Origin: JBEKYD01 sp049509915
GTDB lineage: Bacteria; Acidobacteriota; Terriglobia; Bryobacterales; Bryobacteraceae
Length of the DNA stretch: 26,713 nt
Reading direction: 5' to 3'
Assembly: GCA_049509915.1 (NCBI GenBank)
Contig: JBEKZL010000067.1
Location: 1-26,713, forward strand
Shown here: in pieces, positions 7,601 to 15,951 of the stretch
How the letters are laid out: every line of letters starts with the position of its first letter
Numbering within the stretch: position 1 is the stretch's first letter
Made by a program: the position numbers and the translations under genes
The notes under the pieces: generated by a model
Seen by the model: only the letters and a program-made list of their open reading frames with translations
The model's database searches: none
What the model was told of the DNA's origin: nothing

Positions 7601-9265
7601 ATGAAAGTACCGGTTTCGCCCCGACGATTGCGGCAACGCGGATCCGTCATGATCATGTTCACCTTGAGCCTGCCGGTTCTGCTGGGCTTGATCGGCGTGG
7701 CGGTGGACGGCACCATTCTGTATGTCGTGGAGGCCGAGATTTCGGCCGCCGTGGACGGGGCCGCGCTGGGCGCCGGACGCCTGCTGGGAACCAACGCCAA
7801 CACCACCGAAATTGCCGGCGAGTTTCTGAAAGCCAACTTTTGCGGATACGAATGCTCCACAGGTTCGAGCGGCGGTCCCACCGGGGTGTGGGGCAGCTAC
7901 AACCTGACCCCCACCATCACCTTCACCAACAGTCTGGGAACTTACACGATCACCATCAACGCGACCGTGCAGGTGCCGCTGCTGTTCCTGCGCACGGTGC
8001 CGAAGTTGATCCCGCAAACCGTGGCGACGGTGGGAGCCAACGCCACGGCAACGCGGCGCGCGGTTCGCACCGTCATGGTGCTGGACCGTTCCGGTTCGAT
8101 GGCGGGAACTCCCTTCACCTGGATGCAGAGCGGCGCCGAATCGTTCGCCGCCAATTTTCTGCCCGGCACCGACGAAGTGGGGTTGGTCATGATCGAGGCC
8201 AGCGCCATCGTGGCCTATCCCACAACCTATCCGTTGTCGTACCCTCCCACTATGACGAGCGGCGGTCCGGACACCAACTTCAACACCAGTTCGGACCCGC
8301 CCACCGGCCCGTTGTCGACGGCGCTGCAGACGATGACGGCCGGAGGCGGCACCGGCACGCCGGAAGCACTATCGCTGGCTTATATCGGACTGCAGCAGGC
8401 GCACAACCGCGACCTCGCCGCGAACGGCGTAGATAACATGCTCAATTCCATTCTGCTGTTTACCGACGGCGTGCCCGACACGATTGCCGTCAGCCCCAAT
8501 TCGACCCGGGTCTGGAATATCGGCACCAACTCCTGGACAACGGGCGTCACTCCCGTGGTCAGCAACAGCAGCGGGTGCACCTACAAGTCTACCAGCACCG
8601 CGGCACACACCATGATGGGGACGATGGTGGCGCCTGGAAACGCCGGCGGTTGGAGCACGCCACTGGGGTTGTTCCTGCTATCGGGCTATTACACGGGCAA
8701 CGGCAATACCACCCTGGCCGGTTGGGAGGCAAACCCAGGCAACGGGAACATCGGCACGGGCGACCTGGTGAACTCCCAGCCTACCGCGGCGATAGGCGGC
8801 TGCAGCGGCCTCCAGGGCGGCAGCTACTCTCTTTCGAATCTCACCCAGGTTCCCGCCTACACCATCTACGGCAACGCCACCAGCGGAACCGCCTACCAAT
8901 ATGCCACCCTGAACCAGTCCAACGGAAGCTTCACGACGCCTTACGGCGCGGGGAGTTACGATTCCACCGACCTCACCAATGGCAACACTGTTCCGATCGC
9001 TGCCTGGAACGCCGTGGACAACGTCGGCAATTTGATCCGGTCGCAAACCAACATGAACCAGATCACCATCTACAGCATTGGGTACAGCGGCGATGGCGGT
9101 GTAGACGCGGGGCTGCTGAACCGGCTGGCCAACACGCCGCAGGCGCAGCCTTCGGGCAGCATCAGCGGTCAGGCGGTGGGGCAGTATATTCAGGTGGACA
9201 GTGCCGATGGCTTGTCGAGCGCGTTCCAACTGATCGCCAGCTACATCCTGCACCTGTCGCGCTAG
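7601..9265 (+). CDS. TadG-like protein with von Willebrand A domain
   Basis: The 554-residue product has a basic leader, a hydrophobic segment at about 15-36, the Tad-type 'EISAAVDGAALGAGR' block and then a vWA domain. The metal-site motif is D162-R-S164-G-S166, with TDG in a later strand ('LLFTDGVPD'), so metal binding looks intact. The region between about residues 285 and 440 is Gly/Asn/Thr-rich and longer than in its partner at 3340-4836, which explains the 56-residue difference. The ATG at 7601 has GAGGT 6 nt upstream, overlapping the previous stop. It is the last gene of the rightward set. A surface-exposed, pseudopilus-associated role is inferred from the family. Confidence 0.86.
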   Translation: MKVPVSPRRLRQRGSVMIMFTLSLPVLLGLIGVAVDGTILYVVEAEISAAVDGAALGAGRLLGTNANTTEIAGEFLKANFCGYECSTGSSGGPTGVWGSYNLTPTITFTNSLGTYTITINATVQVPLLFLRTVPKLIPQTVATVGANATATRRAVRTVMVLDRSGSMAGTPFTWMQSGAESFAANFLPGTDEVGLVMIEASAIVAYPTTYPLSYPPTMTSGGPDTNFNTSSDPPTGPLSTALQTMTAGGGTGTPEALSLAYIGLQQAHNRDLAANGVDNMLNSILLFTDGVPDTIAVSPNSTRVWNIGTNSWTTGVTPVVSNSSGCTYKSTSTAAHTMMGTMVAPGNAGGWSTPLGLFLLSGYYTGNGNTTLAGWEANPGNGNIGTGDLVNSQPTAAIGGCSGLQGGSYSLSNLTQVPAYTIYGNATSGTAYQYATLNQSNGSFTTPYGAGSYDSTDLTNGNTVPIAAWNAVDNVGNLIRSQTNMNQITIYSIGYSGDGGVDAGLLNRLANTPQAQPSGSISGQAVGQYIQVDSADGLSSAFQLIASYILHLSR

Positions 9266-9656
9266 TCCGTGGGCGGCCTGTCAACCTGCTGAGCCGGGAG
9301 TCGAGTCCGAAGTCGTGATCTCGTGGAAAGCATGGACGGTTGTTGACCGGCGCTGTGCGGATCGCGTGAAATCAGCAATTTGGACCGCGTCTCAGCCGAG
9401 CGGATATCGGTAGTCGCGCCGAAGCTCTTCAGCCGCAGGATTTCCTCGATTCGTCTGCATTCTTACGAATCTGTCACTTGACATGTCCTGGAACATCGAA
9501 GACGCCTCGAGCCGGCCTCAGCGTACAACTAGCGTCAGTAGGCCCAGCCTGACCGAGGGGGGTGTTTTCGACCCTGCCCTACATCAGGCACTCGACCAGG
9601 CTCACTTGTCCTCGTCTTTCGCCGGGCCGCTCGTCAGGGGCATCTGGCGACCAGAT
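9266..9656. other. Intergenic stretch, no gene seen
   Basis: About 390 bp between the end of the rightward Tad-like set and the hairpin behind the aldo/keto reductase. No frame carries a recognisable protein. A 12-bp palindrome TGTCACTTGACA lies at 9472-9483; it contains a perfect TTGACA, but no -10 box follows at the right distance. Nothing else stands out. Confidence 0.5.
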
Positions 9657-9684
9657 GGCAGACCACAACAAACGATGGTCTGCC
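9657..9684 (-). terminator. Hairpin behind the aldo/keto reductase gene
   Basis: A perfect 9-bp inverted repeat (GGCAGACCA at 9657-9665, TGGTCTGCC at 9676-9684) with a 10-nt loop starts 22 bp after the reductase stop. It fits a terminator or mRNA-stabilising hairpin. No T-run follows on the minus strand, so intrinsic termination is not assured. Confidence 0.45.
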
Positions 9685-9705
9685 CAGGTCTGCCCCACGT
9701 CCGGC

Positions 9706-10857
9706 TCAGGCAAACAGCTCCTGGGCACGGCTCAACTGCGCCGCTACACGCACACCGTTCGGGCAATGGACCGCGCAGGACGCGCAGTCGCTGCAACGGA
9801 CACTCTGGTGGTGGACGGACATGCGTTGGAAGTTTTCCCGTCCCAATGGAAACTGGCCGTATCCGTCGGCGTACATCACGAAGCGCACCATGTCGGCTAC
9901 CGGCAGCCCTTTTGGACACTCGCCGCTGCACTGGCCGCACATGCGGCAGAAGTACGGTCCGATTTCTTCCAAGCGAGCCGACAAAACCTTGGCATCGGCG
10001 TCGCTGAAGCGCTCGGACATCACTTTGAAATTTTGCTCGAGCTGGTCGATATCCGTCATGCTGGGAACGGTGGTGGCGATGAAGGGATTGTTGATCGCCC
10101 ACTTGAGCGCCGCCGGAGCGAAGCCCGCGGGCCGTTGCGGCTGAGGAGCGCCGCGGCGTCCGGCTTTGGCCATTACCTTCATGGCGATCACGCCTATGCC
10201 AGCCTGGTGCAGCTTTTCGATCGCCGGGCCGTAACTCTTATCCGAGGCGAAGTTATATTGCACCTGCACCACTTCGATTCCGGCTTCGATCACCCGGTCC
10301 ACCACCGCCGGCAGGTTGTGCGTGCTCAGCCCCAGGCAGCGGATCTTGCCTTGCTGCTTGGCCTTGCGCTGGGCTTCGAGCACTTCATCGGTGACCTTCG
10401 CCGCATCGTCGTAGCCGTGAAGGTGCCACACGTCCAGGTGGTCGGTGGAGAGTTCCTTCAGGCTGGTGTCGAGTTCCGCCAGAATGCCTGCACCCGTGTG
10501 GGTATCGCACTTGCTGGCCAGAAAGATATCCTTCCGCTTGGCTCCCAGCGCCGCCGCCACCATCCGCTCGTTCTGGCCGCCCTGATAATTACGGGAGGTA
10601 TCGAAGTAGTTGATACCCATGTCCACGGCCCTGGTAATCACGGTGGGGTCGGAGGTGATCATGCAGCCGTAGCCCACCGTCGCGACCCGTAAACCAGTCT
10701 TTCCCAAAGTCCTATATTGCAGCGGCGCGCCGGACGACGACGGCGCGGACGATTGCGTTTGCGATGGCCGGGAATCCGCGGAACGGGATGCCGACGCTAC
10801 GGCTGGCAAGGTTAAGCCAGCCACCAGAAAATTGCGGCGAGACGGGGTGTTGCTCAC
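9706..10857 (-). CDS. Tat-signal aldo/keto reductase with two 4Fe-4S motifs
   Basis: The 383-residue product starts with a twin-arginine-type signal (SRRNFLVAGL) and an Ala/Ser-rich linker, then an aldo/keto reductase barrel. The catalytic tetrad is visible as D86, Y91, K116 and H147. The C-terminus carries two ferredoxin-like clusters, CxxCxxCxxxCP at C304-C314 and again at C355-C365. Such proteins are NAD(P)H-linked oxidoreductases of unknown substrate, and the clusters suggest electron transfer. The GTG start at 10857 is fixed by GGAGGT 5 nt upstream. It diverges from the DUF362 gene across 118 bp. Periplasmic or cofactor-loaded export by Tat is inferred from the signal. Confidence 0.9.
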   Translation of the reverse strand: MSNTPSRRNFLVAGLTLPAVASASRSADSRPSQTQSSAPSSSGAPLQYRTLGKTGLRVATVGYGCMITSDPTVITRAVDMGINYFDTSRNYQGGQNERMVAAALGAKRKDIFLASKCDTHTGAGILAELDTSLKELSTDHLDVWHLHGYDDAAKVTDEVLEAQRKAKQQGKIRCLGLSTHNLPAVVDRVIEAGIEVVQVQYNFASDKSYGPAIEKLHQAGIGVIAMKVMAKAGRRGAPQPQRPAGFAPAALKWAINNPFIATTVPSMTDIDQLEQNFKVMSERFSDADAKVLSARLEEIGPYFCRMCGQCSGECPKGLPVADMVRFVMYADGYGQFPLGRENFQRMSVHHQSVRCSDCASCAVHCPNGVRVAAQLSRAQELFA

Positions 10858-10975
10858 GAGTACCTCCAGAGATAAAAGGATGCTAACATCTCATTGTATT
10901 CCCGTGTCGAGGAATTCGATATCGTAATTTCCGGGGTCCTAGGGAAAAAGAGCTGTTAAGTGGGAGGTAAACGTT
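10858..10975. promoter_or_regulatory. Divergent promoter region, reductase / DUF362
   Basis: This spacer is AT-richer than its neighbours and separates two Tat-signal genes. On the minus strand TACAAT at 10898-10893 matches five of six -10 bases and would give a leader of about 29 nt to the reductase GTG. No good -35 is seen for either direction. GGAGG ahead of the DUF362 ATG is clear. Confidence 0.4.
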
Positions 10976-12160
10976 ATGGACAAAGGTATTCCACGCAGGA
11001 GTCTGTTTCAACTGGCTGGAGCCGCGGCGTTGTTGCGCAGTCGCGTAGTATCGGCCCAGTCAGGGCAAACCGCGGGTCAAGCGCCGGCAGCGCCGGCTGA
11101 AGCCAGACCGGGTCGCGGACGGGGAGGATGGGCCTGGGGTGGCAACCCCGAGCCGTTTCCCGGCTTGGACCAGAAATCAACGGTGGCGCTGACCCATGGA
11201 GACGACCGCCGCAAGAACGTATATAACGCCTTAATGGCCGTCGATAAAGACCTTCAGCCTAAGCTGAAGACCCGGAAGTACGTGGTCATCAAGCCGAACT
11301 TCGTCAGCACCGAGAACCAGTTGGCGGCGAACCATGTCGACGCCGTGCGCGGAATTCTGGATTATCTGTCCGAGCGGTTCAAAGGGCCGGTCGTCGTTGC
11401 CGAATCGTCGGCCGGCGATACCATGCGGGCCTTTGAAAACTTCAAGTTCACCGCTCTGCCGGCGGAGTACAAGAAAAAACAGGTGAGATTGATCGATCTG
11501 AACGCCGAAGCCAGGTTCGAGCGAATTGCAGTGCTCGACAAGGACCTCCATATCGTCCCGATGCGCCTGGCGGCGCGCCTGCTGGACCCGGAGGCCTTTG
11601 TGATTTCCTCGGCCATGCTCAAGACCCACAACACCGCCATCGTTACATTGTCGATCAAGAATATGGTATTAGGCGCGCCGCTGCACCAGGCGCCTAGAGA
11701 AACGCCCGCTTGGAACGAGAAGCGCAAGTTCCACGTCGGCCTCCGCCAGACCCATTACAATATGATGCTGACTGCGCAGCGCCTGGCGCCGAGCTGGGGC
11801 GCTTCGGTGATCGACGGCTATGAGGGGATGGAAGGAAACGGTCCCGGATCGGGAACCCCGGTAGCCTCGCGGCTGGCTATCGCTTCGGCGGATTTTGTCG
11901 CCGCCGACCGCACGGGCGCTCAATGCATGGGCGTCGATCCGGAATGGCTGGGCTACGTGAAGTATTGCGGCGAGCTCGGGCTGGGCCAGTTTGACGAAAG
12001 CAAAATCGAGGTCATTGGCGCCAAAATTGCTAACGTCAAGAAATCCTATCGCATGCACACCGATATCGACCGGGAGCTGCAATGGCGCGGCCCCATGACG
12101 GAGCTGCCCTTTAACCTCGGTTGGGTGACGCCGCACCACCCCGAGACATATCCCGTTTAA
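10976..12160 (+). CDS. DUF362 domain protein with Tat-type signal
   Basis: The 394-residue product begins with a twin-arginine-like leader (PRRSLFQLAGAAALL), then an Ala/Pro/Gly/Arg-rich linker to about residue 60. The DUF362 domain follows: 'VVIKPNFVSTENQLAANHVDAV', 'VVVAESSAGDT', 'SSAMLKTHNTAIVTLSIKNM' and a later 'DGYEGMEGNGPGSG' are its characteristic stretches. No ferredoxin cysteine cluster is present, although some DUF362 proteins have one. The function of the family is not established. GGAGG stands about 8 nt ahead of the ATG at 10976. The divergent reductase with a similar export signal is a plausible functional partner. Confidence 0.88.
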   Translation: MDKGIPRRSLFQLAGAAALLRSRVVSAQSGQTAGQAPAAPAEARPGRGRGGWAWGGNPEPFPGLDQKSTVALTHGDDRRKNVYNALMAVDKDLQPKLKTRKYVVIKPNFVSTENQLAANHVDAVRGILDYLSERFKGPVVVAESSAGDTMRAFENFKFTALPAEYKKKQVRLIDLNAEARFERIAVLDKDLHIVPMRLAARLLDPEAFVISSAMLKTHNTAIVTLSIKNMVLGAPLHQAPRETPAWNEKRKFHVGLRQTHYNMMLTAQRLAPSWGASVIDGYEGMEGNGPGSGTPVASRLAIASADFVAADRTGAQCMGVDPEWLGYVKYCGELGLGQFDESKIEVIGAKIANVKKSYRMHTDIDRELQWRGPMTELPFNLGWVTPHHPETYPV

Positions 12161-12230
12161 ATTCGTTACCGCGCGCGCAACCGCTCCGTTGAAGACGCTC
12201 TCCAGGTTGCTGATTTCGCACCGCCCGCCG

Positions 12231-12250
12231 GGCAGGCGGAACCGCCTGCC
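12231..12250. repeat. Perfect palindrome, REP-like or terminator hairpin
   Basis: GGCAGGCGG-AA-CCGCCTGCC is a perfect 20-bp palindrome 70 bp after the DUF362 stop. It can fold as an 8-bp stem with a 4-nt loop. No T-run follows. Its position between genes fits a transcript end or a dispersed REP-like element; only one copy is visible in this window. Confidence 0.5.
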
Positions 12251-12373
12251 CCACCAGGGAGATGCCGTGTGCGTCTTGGTCCCTTTTGGTTGGCCGCAGG
12301 CCGATATGGGGCTCCCTTACGGTCGCTGGGGACAGTTCCGAGCCGCGACCTACTTGCCGACCCGTCCGGGAGT

Positions 12374-12379
12374 TATAAT
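12374..12379 (+). promoter_or_regulatory. -10-like box ahead of the sugar operon
   Basis: A perfect TATAAT lies 75 bp before the dehydrogenase start. TTGCCG at 12354-12359 resembles a -35 but the spacing is only 14 bp, so the pair is imperfect. It is the best promoter candidate for the genes from 12455 to 15902. Confidence 0.4.
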
Positions 12380-12454
12380 CGCCTGTGGCCGGGAGCCCAA
12401 TCGGAAATCCGGGTCTGGTTGATATGACGTCGGTGGTTACCGGGAGCGGACTTC

Positions 12455-13489
<1,035 letters not shown>

Positions 13490-13506
13490 CTTTTGGTGCG
13501 TTTGAT

Positions 13507-14292
13507 ATGCGCCTGAACAACAAAGTTATTTTGGTGACCGGGTCGACCACCGGCATCGGCGAGGGCATGGCGCGGCTGTTTGTCCGCGAGGGTGCGCGCG
13601 TGGCCATTCACGGCATGTCGCTGCCGGAAGCCGATAGGATCGCCGGCGAAATTAGGCGGGAGGGCGGCGAAGCCATCGCCATGGCGGGTCTGCTGGAAGA
13701 TCCGGCCGTACCCGCGCGGCTGATCGCCGAAACCTTGGCGCGCTACGGACGTCTCGACGGACTCGTCAACAACGCCGCCACCACCAGCCGCGGCAACCTC
13801 GACACCACGGGCCTCGAAGCCTTCGACCGCACCATCGCCATCAACCTGCGTGCGCCGTTTTTACTGATCCAAGCCGCGCTGCCTCATTTTCGGAAGCAGG
13901 GCGGAGGCCGCGTACTCAACATCGGGTCGATCAACGCCTACTGCGGCGAAAGCAACCAGCTCGCCTATTCCATCAGCAAGGGCGGCCTCACCACGCTGAC
14001 GCGCAACCTGGCCGACGCTTACGGCGCCGAGGGCGTGCGCGTCAATCAGATCAATCCCGGCTGGACACTCACTGCCAACGAATATGAGTTGAAGAAAACC
14101 GAGGGACTGCCCGAAGGCTGGCCCACCATGCTCCCCAAAGTGTACGCGCCCTCGGGCCGGCTCTTATCGCCGGAAGATATTGCGTGGGCCGCCGTCTACT
14201 TTATCTCCGACGAGGCGCCGCTGGTCAATGGGGCGATCTTCGATCTGTCGCAATATCCGGTCATAGGCCGCAACCCGTCAAAGCACATATGA
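13507..14292 (+). CDS. Short-chain dehydrogenase/reductase
   Basis: The 261-residue product is a classical SDR. It has the cofactor motif TGSTTGIG (residues 11-18), NNA near 88-90, N113 and the catalytic S141, Y154 and K158. It reduces or oxidises a small carbonyl or hydroxyl compound with NAD(P)H. The stop overlaps the ATG of the next gene (ATGA), so translation is likely coupled. Position in a sugar operon suggests a sugar or sugar-acid substrate, which is inference. No strong Shine-Dalgarno is seen before the ATG at 13507. Confidence 0.9.
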   Translation: MRLNNKVILVTGSTTGIGEGMARLFVREGARVAIHGMSLPEADRIAGEIRREGGEAIAMAGLLEDPAVPARLIAETLARYGRLDGLVNNAATTSRGNLDTTGLEAFDRTIAINLRAPFLLIQAALPHFRKQGGGRVLNIGSINAYCGESNQLAYSISKGGLTTLTRNLADAYGAEGVRVNQINPGWTLTANEYELKKTEGLPEGWPTMLPKVYAPSGRLLSPEDIAWAAVYFISDEAPLVNGAIFDLSQYPVIGRNPSKHI

Positions 14293-15173
14293 AACCAAAA
14301 CTAGCCGCCTTCCCGAAATGCTTCATGGACCAGCTTTGCGTCGATCATACGATGACGCTCTTCGAATGGATCGAACTGGCCGCTACCCTTGGCGTCGACG
14401 GACTCGAATTCTACTCGGGTTTTCTGGAAGAAAACAACACATTCCTGGATAAAGCCAAGGCGGCACTGGAGAAGCACGACCTCGAAATGCCGATGCTCTG
14501 CTGCTCACCCGATTTCACCGAGCCGGACCCTGACAAACTGCAGGCCGAGATCGAGCGGGAAAGACGGATGATCGAGATCGCCGCATTTTTCGGCGGCCGG
14601 TTCTGCCGCGTGCTCTCGGGCCAGCGGCGCCCGGAGGTGACGCGCGAGGAAGGCGTGGCGCAGGTCGTCGGGGTCATCAAGAGTCTTCTGCCCTTCGCCG
14701 AAAAGCATGGCGTCGTCCTGAACATGGAGAACCATTATAAGGACAACTACTGGCAGTATCCCGAATTCGCGCAAAAGATGGATGTCTTCGTCGAAATCGT
14801 CGGCCAGATCGACTCACCCTGGTTCGGGGTCAACTACGACCCCTCCAACACCATCCTGGCCGGCGAGGATCCGCTGGTTCTCCTGGATCGCGTGAAACAC
14901 CGCGTCGTCTCGATGCACGCCAGCGACCGCTATCTCAAAACCGGCACTATCGACGACTTACGCAAGGAGGAAGACTCGGTTGGCTATGCCAGCCGTCTCT
15001 CCCATGGCGTTGTAGGAAAAGGGATGAACGACTACGATGCGATTTTCTCCACTCTTAACCAGGTCGGATTCAATTCCTGGATTTCCATTGAAGACGGCAT
15101 GAACGGCATGGACGACTTACGGGAGTCGGTCCGCTTCCTAAGAACGAAAATCGACCTCCACTTTCCCGGCTGA
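14289..15173 (+). CDS. Sugar phosphate isomerase/epimerase (TIM barrel)
   Basis: The 294-residue product is an AP-endonuclease-2/xylose-isomerase-like barrel. Likely metal ligands are E147 (NMENH), D184 (NYDPSN), H210 (MHASD) and a glutamate near 268 (SIEDGMNG). Such enzymes interconvert keto sugars or inosose-type compounds using a divalent metal. The frame is open further upstream, but the ATG at 14289 was chosen because it overlaps the SDR stop as ATGA and the protein then begins like the family. It lies 9 bp before the lyase gene. The substrate is unknown. Confidence 0.88.
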   Translation: MKPKLAAFPKCFMDQLCVDHTMTLFEWIELAATLGVDGLEFYSGFLEENNTFLDKAKAALEKHDLEMPMLCCSPDFTEPDPDKLQAEIERERRMIEIAAFFGGRFCRVLSGQRRPEVTREEGVAQVVGVIKSLLPFAEKHGVVLNMENHYKDNYWQYPEFAQKMDVFVEIVGQIDSPWFGVNYDPSNTILAGEDPLVLLDRVKHRVVSMHASDRYLKTGTIDDLRKEEDSVGYASRLSHGVVGKGMNDYDAIFSTLNQVGFNSWISIEDGMNGMDDLRESVRFLRTKIDLHFPG

Positions 15174-15182
15174 GAAACCATC

Positions 15183-15902
15183 ATGAAAACCATCGTCCAA
15201 ATTTCACTCGATATCACGAACATACCCGAGGCGCTCGAAACCGCGCGGCTTGCCATCCGCTGCGGCGTCGATTGGCTGGAAGCGGGAACGCCGTTTATCA
15301 TCGCCGAAGGCATGAACGGCGTCCGGGCCCTGCGCGCCGAATTCCCCGCCGTTCCTATCGTTGCCGACTTGAAGACCATGGACGGAGGCTGGCTGGAGGC
15401 TGAAATGATGGCCAAGGCCGGCGCCACCCATGTCGTCGTAATGGAGCGCGCTCACCCGGAAACTATCAAAATGGTGGTGCGGGCGGGCAAGGACCTGGGC
15501 GTCGGCGTCATGGGGGATAACCTCGCCGCCGAAGATATGGTCGCGGCGGCTCGCAGGCTGGAAGATTTCGGTTGCGACTTCGTAGTCCATCATATCGGCT
15601 ACGATCAACGCCGCGGTCTGGCGGCCTCAGGAAAGCCCTATCCCAGCCCGCTCGATCAACTGCGGGAGGTGGTTGCCGCCGTCCAGGTGCCCGTTCAGGC
15701 GGTCGGCGGACTTTCGGTCGAGCAGGCCGTTCGCACACCCGAATACGGCGCTCCGCTGGTTGTCCTGGGCGCGCCTCTCACCATCGATGCCGATTCCTTC
15801 AAAACCGCTTCCGGCAATCTGGAAGACAAGCTCCGTCTGGTCTGCGACCGCGTCCACGCCTATGGCGACATAGTCAAGACGGAACACCGGCCTGCCCGCT
15901 AA
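15183..15902 (+). CDS. Hexulose-6-phosphate synthase / ketogulonate-6-P decarboxylase-like protein
   Basis: The 239-residue product belongs to the orotidine-phosphate decarboxylase superfamily, in the branch with 3-hexulose-6-phosphate synthase and 3-keto-L-gulonate-6-phosphate decarboxylase. The diagnostic D62-x-K64-x-x-D67 (ADLKTMD), E33 in 'WLEAGTP' and 'IAEGMNGVRALR' are all present, and 'HHIGYDQR' matches the family's 'HVGxDQ' region. These enzymes form or break a C-C bond next to a keto group with a metal. It is last of the four-gene sugar set. Which of the reactions it catalyses cannot be decided from sequence alone; no other gene here points to methylotrophy. Confidence 0.83.
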   Translation: MKTIVQISLDITNIPEALETARLAIRCGVDWLEAGTPFIIAEGMNGVRALRAEFPAVPIVADLKTMDGGWLEAEMMAKAGATHVVVMERAHPETIKMVVRAGKDLGVGVMGDNLAAEDMVAAARRLEDFGCDFVVHHIGYDQRRGLAASGKPYPSPLDQLREVVAAVQVPVQAVGGLSVEQAVRTPEYGAPLVVLGAPLTIDADSFKTASGNLEDKLRLVCDRVHAYGDIVKTEHRPAR

Positions 15903-15951
15903 GGGCCGTTCGGCAATAGCGCTTCGGTTATGGCGTGGTAGACTCGCGCCC

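Noticed and set aside
9330..9470. Minus-strand frame reading CRRIEEILRLKSFG as a transposase or regulator remnant
   Set aside because: The stretch is short, no other family landmark follows and the resemblance is too weak to support a call.
9472..9510. Perfect TTGACA within the palindrome TGTCACTTGACA as a promoter
   Set aside because: No -10-like sequence lies 16-18 bp downstream on the plus strand and no plus-strand gene follows.
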